From positions 1 through 6,840 of the forward strand of contig JACDBF010000054.1 in assembly GCA_013695055.1 (NCBI GenBank): a DNA stretch of 6,840 bases. The letters run 5' to 3'. The position numbers and the translations under genes are program-made. The stretch comes from Actinomycetota bacterium. Lineage in GTDB: Bacteria > Actinomycetota > CADDZG01 > WHSQ01. Under the pieces are notes generated by a model that worked only from the letters and a program-made list of their open reading frames with translations, was not told the DNA's origin and made no database searches. The number at the start of each line of letters is the position of its first letter. Positions within the stretch are counted from its first letter, which is position 1. Below, one piece after another: positions 1 through 5,845 of this stretch.

Positions 1-28
1 TGAACCGCCCCGGGTTTCATAGAGACTC
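1..28. repeat. IS3 terminal inverted repeat, orfB side
   Basis: The first 17 bases are an exact inverted match to 1285-1301. Beyond them, 7 of the next 11 positions still match. The repeat lies just beyond the orfB stop codon (17-19 on the minus strand), which falls inside it. Confidence 0.92.
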
Positions 29-932
29 GGTTTCTTGAGTCCCGGTCCCGGTGACCGGAGCTGCTTGACTGTAATACGCGGCCTCTGCTTCGGCCGGGGA
101 AATCATCCCGATCGGACCCAGCAACCGGCGGTCGTTCCACCAGTCGACCCACTCCAGCGTCCCGAACTCGACGTCGTCGAGACGGCGCCACGGTCCTTTC
201 TTGCGGACCAGCTCGGTCTTGTAGAGCCCAATCCACCGACTCGGCGAGGGCGTTGTCATACGAATCCCCGCGGCTGCCGACGCTTTGGACGCCGCCGGCA
301 TCGGAGACGCGTTCGCTGTAGCGGATCGACAGGTATTGCACCCCGCGGTCGGAGTGATGCACCAGCCCGTCAAGGCCGTCGTCCTTGCGCGCCCAGATCG
401 CTTGCTCGAGCGCGTCCAGACAGAGATCTGTTCTAAGCGAACGCGATGCTTGCCATCCCACGATCCGGCGAGAGAAACAGTCGATGATGAAAGAGACGTA
501 TACAAATCCCGACCAGGTGCGCACGTAGGTGAGGTCGGCCAACCACAGCCGGTTGGGCTCCGACGCGCTGAAGGTCCGCTCAACGAGGTCTGAGGGACGA
601 GCGGCGGGGTCGTCCCTGGGGATCGTGGTGCGGTGTTTGCCGCCTCTTCTGGCGCCCTGGATGCCCATCTGGCGCATCAACCGCTCGACGCTGCAGCGGG
701 CGACCTTGATGTCCTCGCGGTTGAGCTCGGCCCACACCTTGTCGGCGCCGTAGACCCTGAAGTTGTCGTCGTAGACGCGCTGGATCTCGCCCTTGAGGTA
801 TTCGTCACGCAGAGTGCGGTCCGACGGCACGCGCTTTCCGGCTGCGTAGTAGGTGGCAGGGGCGATCGGCAGCTCCTTGCAGATCGGCTCGACTCCCCAG
901 CGCATCTTGTGTTCGTCGATGAACTCGATCAT
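17..932 (-). pseudogene. IS3 transposase OrfB (DDE integrase domain), +1 frameshifted
   Basis: This is the catalytic half of the IS3 transposase and would cut and join the element ends. It starts at ATG 930-932, overlapping the orfA stop. Reading begins MIEFIDEHKMRWGVEPICKE and passes through the HTH_21-like region (YGADKVWAEL, CSVERLMRQMGIQGARRGG). It then enters an rve integrase core. The DDE residues are visible: D in WLADLTYV, D in VHHSDRGVQY, and E in DNALAES, with exactly 35 residues between the second D and E. Immediately after ALAES the frame breaks. Removing one C of the CC at 233-234 restores IGLYKTELVRKKGPWR and the normal C-terminus through WVDWWNDRRLLGPIGM to the TGA at 17-19. 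Corrected length is about 304 residues, normal for OrfB. As it stands, the uncorrected frame runs past the IS tip and the product would be nonfunctional. Confidence 0.9.
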
Positions 933-1251
933 TTCCCCGGTCGGCGGTCGAGCTCCGCCCCGAAGAAAGCCGCCGCGGCCTTGAGGATCTCGTTGGCGCG
1001 GCGCAGCTCCTTATTCTCCTTTTCGAGGCCGCGCAGCCGGTCACGCTCTTCGCTGCTGAGGCCGGGATGGCAGCCCTCGTCGCGCCCGGCCTGGCGGACC
1101 CATTGGCGGAGGGTCTCTCGGTTGAGGTCTGACTTCTCGGCGATCGAGCAGATCGCCCTCCACTGCGAGGGGTGCTCGTGCTCGTGTTCGAAGACGAGCC
1201 GTACGGCACGTTCCCCGGATCTCAGGCGGGTACCCTGTGTCTGATTGGCAT
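929..1251 (-). pseudogene. IS3 transposase OrfA, with a locally shifted N-terminus
   Basis: This is the DNA-binding half of the IS3 transposase. The readable frame gives ERAVRLVFEHEHEHPSQW, then a helix-turn-helix segment (AICSIAEKSDLNRETLRQWV). A leucine-zipper-like helix follows (RDRLRGLEKENKELRRANEI), ending at the TGA at 929-931 after AAAAFFGAELDRRPGK. The family N-terminus normally reads like YPPEIRERAVRLV. Here YPPEIR is encoded at 1215-1232 in a different frame from ERAVRLV, which implies an extra base in the C-run at 1213-1216. The short ATG frame at 1249-1251 stops after nine codons, while the ANQTQ frame beside it is offset. The open frame continues back to 1309 only by running out through the terminal repeat. 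I infer a degraded start region; sequencing error is the alternative. Confidence 0.82.
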
Positions 1252-1273
1252 GGCCCCATCCTCCCAACATCAG

Positions 1274-1301
1274 GAGCCTCCACCAAACCCGGGGCGGTTC
1301 A
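1274..1301. repeat. IS3 terminal inverted repeat, orfA side
   Basis: This is the partner of the repeat at 1-28, with 24 of 28 bases matching. It lies upstream of orfA. An ATG at 1307-1309 that would extend orfA lies outside the element, so it is unlikely to be the native start. Confidence 0.92.
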
Positions 1302-1435
1302 CCTGTCATCTCGTGTCATAATTGGCCCTAGGGTCGGTTGGAAGCTGGGCAGCTAGACAGTGCTTGCTCCTGATGGGCTCAGGATGAGCAGCGGCGGGTT
1401 GTGACAGCCGCCTCCGTGAGGTTCCAATCGGATAC

Positions 1436-1442
1436 GAGGGGA
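1436..1442 (+). promoter_or_regulatory. Shine-Dalgarno sequence selecting a TTG start
   Basis: GAGGGGA lies 6 nt before a TTG at 1449-1451. The alternative GTG starts upstream in the same frame (1401 and 1416) have no comparable purine-rich site. Starting at TTG puts a basic residue cluster directly before the hydrophobic signal-peptide core. A possible -10-like hexamer CATAAT occurs at 1317-1322, but it has no convincing -35, so no promoter is called. Confidence 0.5.
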
Positions 1443-1448
1443 TGGGAA

Positions 1449-2045
1449 TTGGCCGGGTCGAAAAGCCTTCGGATTTTCGCGGCGGCGGTCTTTTCCCTAG
1501 CGTTCTATGGGACGCTTGCGCTAGAGGGATCCGCGGATGCACACCTTGGTTGCCTAAGTGTCTCAAGTATCACGGGAAACGGCAACGACAATATCTTGGA
1601 AGGGGATGGCGGCGGGGACAGCTCTCATGATCATGAAGATCACATCTCCGGGCAAGGGGGGCGGGACCAGATTCTAGGTTACACCTGTGCGGATGAACTC
1701 CTTGGTAACGAGGGTGCGGATCATGTCCATGGCGCTAGCGGTCACGACACTCTTTGGGGTGGAAGCGGCGATGACCATTTTGACTTCTGCTCCATTATGG
1801 GGTACTGCGCGGAGCTAGTGGGAGGGAACGGAAATGATTTTGCCTCCGGACAGGACAATACGGATTTCGTCGAGGATGTAGCGGAGAGTGACGTGGATGA
1901 GATGCGGGGCGGAAATGGTAACAACGATTTCGTTATCACGCTAGACGGTGATGGCGCAGATGTCAGCGCAGGAGACGACGGGGGACTCGACACTTGCCGC
2001 CGGGACAATGGGGACACGCAGGGGGGTGGTTGTGAACTTAACTAG
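1449..2045 (+). CDS. Secreted RTX-type calcium-binding repeat protein
   Basis: From the TTG start it encodes 198 residues. Residues 1-31 form a classic Sec signal peptide: a basic N-region (SKSLR), a hydrophobic core (IFAAAVFSLAFYGTLAL) and a likely cleavage after SADA. The mature part is acidic and rich in Gly, Asp and Asn. It carries degenerate GGxGxDxxx units, as in RTX/hemolysin-type repeats: GNGNDNILEGDGGGD (43-57), GQGGRDQIL (68-76), GNEGADHVHG (86-95), GASGHDTLWGGSGDDHF (95-111), GGNGNDFASG (125-134) and GGNGNNDFVI (154-163). In the family these units fold into a calcium-binding parallel beta-roll. Six cysteines (35, 80, 114, 120, 183, 195) are unusual for RTX domains and suggest disulfides outside the cell. 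There is no enzymatic domain. The last 14 nt overlap the next gene, so the two are probably cotranscribed. The specific role is unknown; the class assignment is firm. Confidence 0.82.
   Translation: MAGSKSLRIFAAAVFSLAFYGTLALEGSADAHLGCLSVSSITGNGNDNILEGDGGGDSSHDHEDHISGQGGRDQILGYTCADELLGNEGADHVHGASGHDTLWGGSGDDHFDFCSIMGYCAELVGGNGNDFASGQDNTDFVEDVAESDVDEMRGGNGNNDFVITLDGDGADVSAGDDGGLDTCRRDNGDTQGGGCELN
2020..2026 (+). promoter_or_regulatory. Shine-Dalgarno sequence for the overlapping downstream gene
   Basis: AGGGGGG lies 5 nt before the GTG at 2032-2034, within the last codons of the RTX gene. It supports the GTG start over the in-frame ATGs from 1948 onward, which would prepend a low-complexity stretch to the signal segment. 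Confidence 0.5.
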
Positions 2046-2748
2046 TCCGGCAAGGACCACTTGGAAGGCCACAATGGTTATTCTGGGCTGCGGCGTCTTT
2101 GGCATTGTTATGGCCCTAGTCCTACGGGGCAGCGGCGACCTCGCTCCAGCGTCTGCAGCAGAACCTGGTTATCTCCTTCGTTCATTCGAGATTACCTATC
2201 CCTACGATGACCCGAGAATTCATGTTGGACGCGATTCCAAGACAGCGGACGTATCATTCGGAGTTACGTGGGCATCCGGTCGCTATCCGGGAAACGTGTC
2301 CTGCGAGATTGTCCTTCGGGATGAGGCAGGCCAAGAAGTGGGTCGGCTGCCTTTTGAATTAGACAACGCAACCGATGGTTCTCGAGCTCCCTCAATGAGG
2401 ATAGATGTCTCTGCCCCGCCGAATTCCGCTGAGGGTTCCTGTGGTTCCGCCAATTACGATTCGGGTCCCGGGTACATCTTCAGCGACCTCATTTCGAAGA
2501 CACGATCTGGGGGCCCAGGGGAGATGGATGGGACGAGGTTGTCCTTCGACGTTGAATGGGCCAGGGGCTCCAGCGTGGATCCGGGGATGCGCACGTGTTA
2601 CCTGGACGTAATTCGACGCGGTGGAAGCCAAGATGCCGCCAGACGGTTAGACGTCAACATTGGAGAGGGCCGCCAGATACTTATCGTACCCGGAAATCCG
2701 GAGTCGGTTGAGGACGCAAGTGTGGCGTGCGGCCCCCTTGAGGAATAG
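2032..2748 (+). CDS. Exported or membrane-anchored protein with two tandem Cys-paired domains
   Basis: I recognise no named family. From the GTG start it has 238 residues. Residues 12-32 are a hydrophobic helix (KATMVILGCGVFGIVMALVL), followed by a small-residue stretch ending APASAAEP. This fits a signal peptide or a single N-terminal anchor. The rest is two diverged copies of a roughly 95-residue, probably beta-rich unit. Copy 1 (about 45-145) begins PGYLL and contains VSFGVTWASG..PGNVSC and later GSCGSA. Copy 2 (about 146-238) begins PGYIF and contains LSFDVEWARG..PGMRTC and later VACGPL. Each copy has one cysteine pair 44-46 residues apart (91/137 and 189/233), which suggests one disulfide per domain and an extracytoplasmic location. 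The gene overlaps the RTX gene by 14 nt, implying translational coupling and a shared surface or secreted function. The stop lies about 15 nt from the IS256 relic, so the original 3' context may be lost. Confidence 0.72.
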   Translation: MNLTSPARTTWKATMVILGCGVFGIVMALVLRGSGDLAPASAAEPGYLLRSFEITYPYDDPRIHVGRDSKTADVSFGVTWASGRYPGNVSCEIVLRDEAGQEVGRLPFELDNATDGSRAPSMRIDVSAPPNSAEGSCGSANYDSGPGYIFSDLISKTRSGGPGEMDGTRLSFDVEWARGSSVDPGMRTCYLDVIRRGGSQDAARRLDVNIGEGRQILIVPGNPESVEDASVACGPLEE

Positions 2749-2762
2749 TGAGTGGGTGCGAC

Positions 2763-3011
2763 CTACGCGAGCTTGGGGATCAGAAGCTCGATCGTTCCGG
2801 CCCGGGTGTCCCAGTCCCGGGCACGGTCGCCGTTGCGAGAGTTGACCCGCTCCGGGCTCTTCTCGCCGTAGGCCGCACCGCAGAGGGCATCGGCCTCGGC
2901 TCCCATCAGTCCTTGCACGAAGACCTGCACCATCTCGCGCAGGAGATCAACATCGGCTTCTTCCAGCTGCTTGCGCAGCCAACTCAACATGTCCATGCTT
3001 GGGGTGACCAT
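2763..3011 (-). pseudogene. IS256-family transposase, N-terminal fragment only
   Basis: An ATG at 3009-3011 begins 82 residues matching the start of mutator-type (IS256) transposases. The visible landmarks are MDMLSWLRKQLEEADVDLLREM, then GAEADALCGAAYGEKSPERVNSRNG, then DTRAGTIELLIPKL. In the family this last motif is followed by a further 300 or so residues carrying the DDE catalytic site. Here the reading frame ends in a TAG (2763-2765) one residue after IPKL, and no downstream homology follows. Only about a fifth of the gene remains, so it has no transposase activity. The NGY normally found after the RN is NGD here. The truncation point is beside the stop of the plus-strand exported-protein gene, which marks a rearrangement junction near 2749-2766. 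Confidence 0.85.
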
Positions 3012-3017
3012 CGCGTT

Positions 3018-3023
3018 CCTCCT
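3018..3023 (-). promoter_or_regulatory. Perfect Shine-Dalgarno sequence of the IS256 relic
   Basis: On the minus strand, AGGAGG lies 6 nt upstream of the ATG at 3009-3011. The relic could therefore still be translated if transcribed. It also fixes the start codon of the fragment. Confidence 0.65.
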
Positions 3024-3161
3024 CGGTCGTCTGTCCGGACTATTCGAGGATGACGCGGTGGTCTCTTGATCTAGGGGATTTCAGCCCCCACGTACCCCCA
3101 CTTCTACGGGCACTAACTCCCAACGCGCCGCTGACTGGTTCCTTGGTGAGAGAATCGGGTG

Positions 3162-5357
3162 ATGACCGACGAAAACCCAACGGGTTTCCAGCGGGAGGCA
3201 CGTGAACTACCTGCCAGTCTGGTTGCCCTCGTCCATGATGTCGAGCTAAATCAAGCAGCTTGGTGGGACCGAGCGACGAAGCGAGTCGTCGAAGCAGCAC
3301 TCTGGATGACAGATGGTTACGCGAGTGCCACGGACCTTTCACGGACACTCCGCGAAGATATCGGGGTTCAGCTACCGGTGTCAGAAGTCGAGCGGCTGCT
3401 GTCCCTGCACCCACTTCACGTCGTTGAGTATAACGGCGCCTTTCGGCTGACCGAAACGTCTTCTGCGGAGTTCGCAGAGAAGCTGGAAGACGCCGAGCGG
3501 CTTGAGCGGCAGGCGTGCGAGTTGTTTACAGCGACAGCTGAGGAGTGCTGCGCGGAGCTGGTCGGTGACACGACATGGCAGCGTTTCAACGAAGTACTCC
3601 TGATACCCATGATCCGGGAGCTTGGCGCTCGGACATACGATTTCATCAACGGTCAGGGCTTCAACTTCGACGCCTCGAATCACCTAGATCGTTTCCTCGC
3701 AGAGTACTCGTCCGACGTCAGAACGAGCGCCCAGGCCGCCATCGCAAGATTCCTCGACCCTAAGAACGAGGTCGCTCGCGCCTACGTGCTTCGTCAACTG
3801 AGCGCGTTCTTCTTGACAAGCGCGGCGAACCTCGACGACGAGAAACTCAAGGAGCTTAGCGTCGCCGTCGAAAAGAACGCTGAGTTCCATGTATTCACGG
3901 ACACGAATTTTCTTTTCTCGCTTTTCACACTCCATAACAACCCCTCGAACGAGGCAGCGCGCCGACTCAGCGAACTGACGGAGGAATTGGAGGGGTTAAT
4001 CGACTTCCGGCTTTTCGCTTTGCCGATAAGCCTGGCTGAGACGAAGAACGCTGTTGCTGGGACGGTCGATTCGTTACGCGGTCTCGTTCTCAACCAGAAT
4101 TACTTGGACGCCCTCGTAACCGAGCGCAATCTCAGTAGCCTCGCCCTAACATTCGTCGATCAAGCCGGAAGGCCGGGGGGAATCCGTGACGCTGAGGAGT
4201 ACTTCCGCCCCTACCAAGACTCGCTGGTCGATGTCCTGCGGGAGCAGCATGTGGACCTCTTTAATCAAAATACGGACGAATACAACACGCGGGACGATGT
4301 TGTAGAGGACATCAACACGCAGCTCGAGTGGGAGCAGAAGAAGTTCCGTGAGCGGGCGAAGACTTACGAAAAGCTCAAGCACGACCTGGTCCTATGGCAC
4401 TTCGTTAAGGACAAGCGCGTGGCGTTCGTTGAGTCCCCGCTTGCAGCGAAGTACTGGATCGTGACGGTGGACTATCGGTTACTTGGATTCGATTCGTACA
4501 AGGAGCGGCGGAGACAGCAGCTTCCTGTCTGCCTTCACCCAACAGTGCTCGTGCAGATGTTGCAGTTTTGGGTTCCGCGGACTGTCCAGCTCGAAGAGGC
4601 GTTGTTAAGCAGCATCAGACTGCCTTTTCTGTTTCAGGAGTTCGATCCAGCGACGGAGCGTGTGACGATCAAGATTCTCAAGGCGCTGTCGAGGATCGAG
4701 GGCTCGAGTTCCTTGTCCGGTGACACGATCCGCCGAATGATGATCGACGATGAGCTTCGTCGTCGCATGCGTTCTGAGGAGGATGTAGAGAAGCAAATCC
4801 AGTTCGTGCGGGACGAGTTCGTCGAGCAGGAGGCCCGCTTGCGCCGAGAGAACGAAGACTTGAAACGGCGACTGGAAGAGACGTCAGGAAGGCGTTCGGA
4901 TTCAGAGGAAGCAACAGCGAAGCTGCAAGCCGAGCTGTCGCAAGAGCGTGAGTCGAGGGAGCGCATGGCCGATGAGCTTGGGACGATTACGCAGAAAGCG
5001 ACACAGACACAGCAGGATCTAGCGACAGAGCGCGTCTTTCGAGAGAACGTTCGCATCTACGCCCGTCGCCTACCGGTTTCACTAATTGCGGGAGGCGTTG
5101 TGGGTTTCGCCGTGGTCTTTCTACTTGCTGTTTTCACTAAGGTCGTCACCTGGCAGGCAGTCGTCGTGGGATGCGCCATTGGTCTTCTTCTGATGGTCGA
5201 GATCCTGACGGCTGGAGCGGAGGGGAAGACCGGACTCGCCGGAGCGGCTCTTTGGCGTTCTGTCACCCGACTCAGATGGCTTCTGCGCTGGCTCGTTGGA
5301 GCTGCCGTAGCCGGGGTTATCGGAACCGTGGCTTACATGTGGGTGCAGACCTGGTAG
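3162..5357 (+). CDS. PIN-like nuclease with winged-helix-like N-terminus, coiled coil and three C-terminal membrane helices
   Basis: A 731-residue protein read from ATG 3162; a GTG directly before it is in frame, and GGTGAGAG at 3145-3152 could serve as ribosome site. Residues about 28-100 look like a winged helix (YASATDLSRTLREDIG... then VVEYNGAFRLTE). A helical linker follows. Residues about 242-445 resemble a PIN ribonuclease core: FTDTNFLFSLF (D247, N249), LPISLAETKNAV (E293), KHDLVLWHFV (D408) and WIVTVDYRLLGFD (D437). This is the acidic set expected for a two-metal PIN site, with about 115 residues between E and the third acid, longer than in small VapC toxins. Residues about 535-632 form a charged coiled coil (EEDVEKQIQFVRDEFVEQE onward). 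Three hydrophobic helices follow near 639-659, 663-684 and 706-727, so the nuclease is probably held at the membrane on the cytoplasmic side. No antitoxin gene is evident beside it. Function as an RNase effector is inference; an RNA-processing or signalling role is possible. Confidence 0.75.
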   Translation: MTDENPTGFQREARELPASLVALVHDVELNQAAWWDRATKRVVEAALWMTDGYASATDLSRTLREDIGVQLPVSEVERLLSLHPLHVVEYNGAFRLTETSSAEFAEKLEDAERLERQACELFTATAEECCAELVGDTTWQRFNEVLLIPMIRELGARTYDFINGQGFNFDASNHLDRFLAEYSSDVRTSAQAAIARFLDPKNEVARAYVLRQLSAFFLTSAANLDDEKLKELSVAVEKNAEFHVFTDTNFLFSLFTLHNNPSNEAARRLSELTEELEGLIDFRLFALPISLAETKNAVAGTVDSLRGLVLNQNYLDALVTERNLSSLALTFVDQAGRPGGIRDAEEYFRPYQDSLVDVLREQHVDLFNQNTDEYNTRDDVVEDINTQLEWEQKKFRERAKTYEKLKHDLVLWHFVKDKRVAFVESPLAAKYWIVTVDYRLLGFDSYKERRRQQLPVCLHPTVLVQMLQFWVPRTVQLEEALLSSIRLPFLFQEFDPATERVTIKILKALSRIEGSSSLSGDTIRRMMIDDELRRRMRSEEDVEKQIQFVRDEFVEQEARLRRENEDLKRRLEETSGRRSDSEEATAKLQAELSQERESRERMADELGTITQKATQTQQDLATERVFRENVRIYARRLPVSLIAGGVVGFAVVFLLAVFTKVVTWQAVVVGCAIGLLLMVEILTAGAEGKTGLAGAALWRSVTRLRWLLRWLVGAAVAGVIGTVAYMWVQTW

Positions 5358-5473
5358 CCGGCACGGGTGTCTCAATGCACAGCAGTAGAGAGCTTCCGCT
5401 AGATCCAGCAGACGGTCGACTGTTATGAAGCGGCATAGTTCACCCCCCGGTGGGGCCTCGCGTTAGACGCTTA

Positions 5474-5509
5474 TAAGGGAGCGGCGAAAGGTAGGCCGCA
5501 GGCCCCTTA
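5474..5509. repeat. Two-tier hairpin downstream of the PIN-like gene
   Basis: TAAGGG (5474-5479) pairs with CCCTTA (5504-5509), and GCGGC (5481-5485) pairs with GCCGC (5495-5499). They enclose a 9-nt loop, with an asymmetric internal loop between the two stems. It lies 117 nt after the PIN-like stop and 20 nt before the next small ORF. No T-run follows, so it is either a U-less terminator or a structured leader; the sequence does not decide. The rest of 5358-5529 shows no gene. Confidence 0.45.
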
Positions 5510-5529
5510 ACTGAGGCGCCGTAGCCATC

Positions 5530-5760
5530 GTGCTCAATGAAACATTCGTTAACACGGGCATCACGGAGAGTGTCATCTCACAGGAATGGTATTTGCTCGA
5601 CCCCGCGACTCGACGAACGACGCATCGGCGAGTTCCGAACCGGCGTTGGCGCTCAACGCGACTGTGGTTCGATTACGTCGCAGAGGAGGTTCTCGACGAC
5701 TTTCCGATGCGTACTCAGCAGTTCCTGCTGCGCGAGTCGATCCTGCGTGAGCTAAGTTGA
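5530..5760 (+). CDS. Small hypothetical protein, weakly supported
   Basis: A GTG-initiated frame of 76 codons, reading VISQEWYLLDPATRRTTHRR and WFDYVAEEVLDDFPMRTQQFLLRES, that ends in TGA. I do not recognise it. In favour of coding are the many G/C third positions (GAC, CTC, CTG, GTC) and an amphipathic, charged C-terminal half that could be helical. Against it are the absence of a good ribosome site (GAGG lies about 14 nt upstream), the short length, and an overlapping frame of similar size. It has no signal peptide or cysteines. It lies 172 bp downstream of the PIN-like gene on the same strand and is followed by the 5784-5820 hairpin, so it could be the last gene of that transcript or a gene remnant. 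Confidence 0.35.
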   Translation: MLNETFVNTGITESVISQEWYLLDPATRRTTHRRVPNRRWRSTRLWFDYVAEEVLDDFPMRTQQFLLRESILRELS

Positions 5761-5783
5761 ATACGCTCCAGGGACCCCGGACG

Positions 5784-5820
5784 TGAGCATCACGAACCAA
5801 ATGGGGTGTTCGTGAGCTCA
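5784..5820. terminator. Strong inverted repeat between convergent genes, candidate bidirectional terminator
   Basis: CACGAAC (5791-5797) and GTTCGTG (5808-5814) form a perfect 7-bp stem over a 10-nt loop. TGAGC (5784-5788) and GCTCA (5816-5820) extend it by 5 bp across a small internal loop (AT opposite A). It sits 23 nt after the small plus-strand ORF and 25 nt beyond the 3' end of the minus-strand HEPN-like gene, exactly where a shared terminator would be expected. There is no U-tract on either side, so termination is inferred from position and stem strength only. Confidence 0.5.
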
Positions 5821-5845
5821 GAGTTTGCCGCGCAGACATTGCGCG

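Larger units (their letters stand above)
1..1301 (-). mobile_element. IS3-family insertion sequence, full length with degraded transposase frames
   Basis: The element is bounded by terminal inverted repeats at 1-28 and 1274-1301. The outer 17 bases (TGAACCGCCCCGGGTTT) are identical in inverted orientation, and 24 of 28 positions match overall. The tips are TG...CA, as usual for IS3. Inside are orfA and orfB on the minus strand, in the normal order and overlapping as ATGA, with orfB in the -1 frame relative to orfA. The total of 1301 bp suits the family. The left tip is at base 1 of the window, so the target-site duplication cannot be seen; the base following the right tip is 1302. Both transposase frames appear frameshifted (see the orfA and orfB entries), so the copy is probably immobile unless transposase is supplied in trans. 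The IS3 subgroup was not determined. Confidence 0.93.

Noticed and set aside
926..942. Possible programmed -1 frameshift signal (GGGGAAA) joining orfA and orfB
   Set aside because: The tandem slip would mispair the A-site codon (AAA to GAA). The ATGA overlap already explains OrfB translation, so the signal is too weak to call.
633..1244. Plus-strand open frame of 203 codons across the IS
   Set aside because: It is antisense to the OrfA and OrfB frames, whose family motifs and DDE residues are unmistakable.
1268..1375. Ten-base inverted match, CATCAGGAGC at 1268-1277 and GCTCCTGATG at 1366-1375
   Set aside because: The similarity does not extend beyond ten bases and does not include the IS terminus, so it is probably chance.
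1560..2030. Repetitive Gly/Asp-coding DNA considered as a tandem DNA repeat or CRISPR-like array
   Set aside because: The periodicity is at the protein level (RTX nonapeptides) and is degenerate in DNA. There are no identical repeats with unique spacers.
3060..3100. Possible promoter for the PIN-like gene (TTGATC near 3066) and a GGGG/CCCC mini-hairpin
   Set aside because: No acceptable -10 hexamer lies at the right distance, and the 4-bp stem is too short to be meaningful.
4634..5056. Minus-strand serine- and arginine-rich frame of 140 codons
   Set aside because: It mirrors the charged coiled-coil coding region of the plus-strand PIN-like gene. The Ser/Arg composition is typical of an antisense shadow.
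5358..5529. Search for a tRNA or tRNA fragment as an island attachment site
   Set aside because: No cloverleaf, T-arm consensus or CCA-type end could be found here or at the comM junction.
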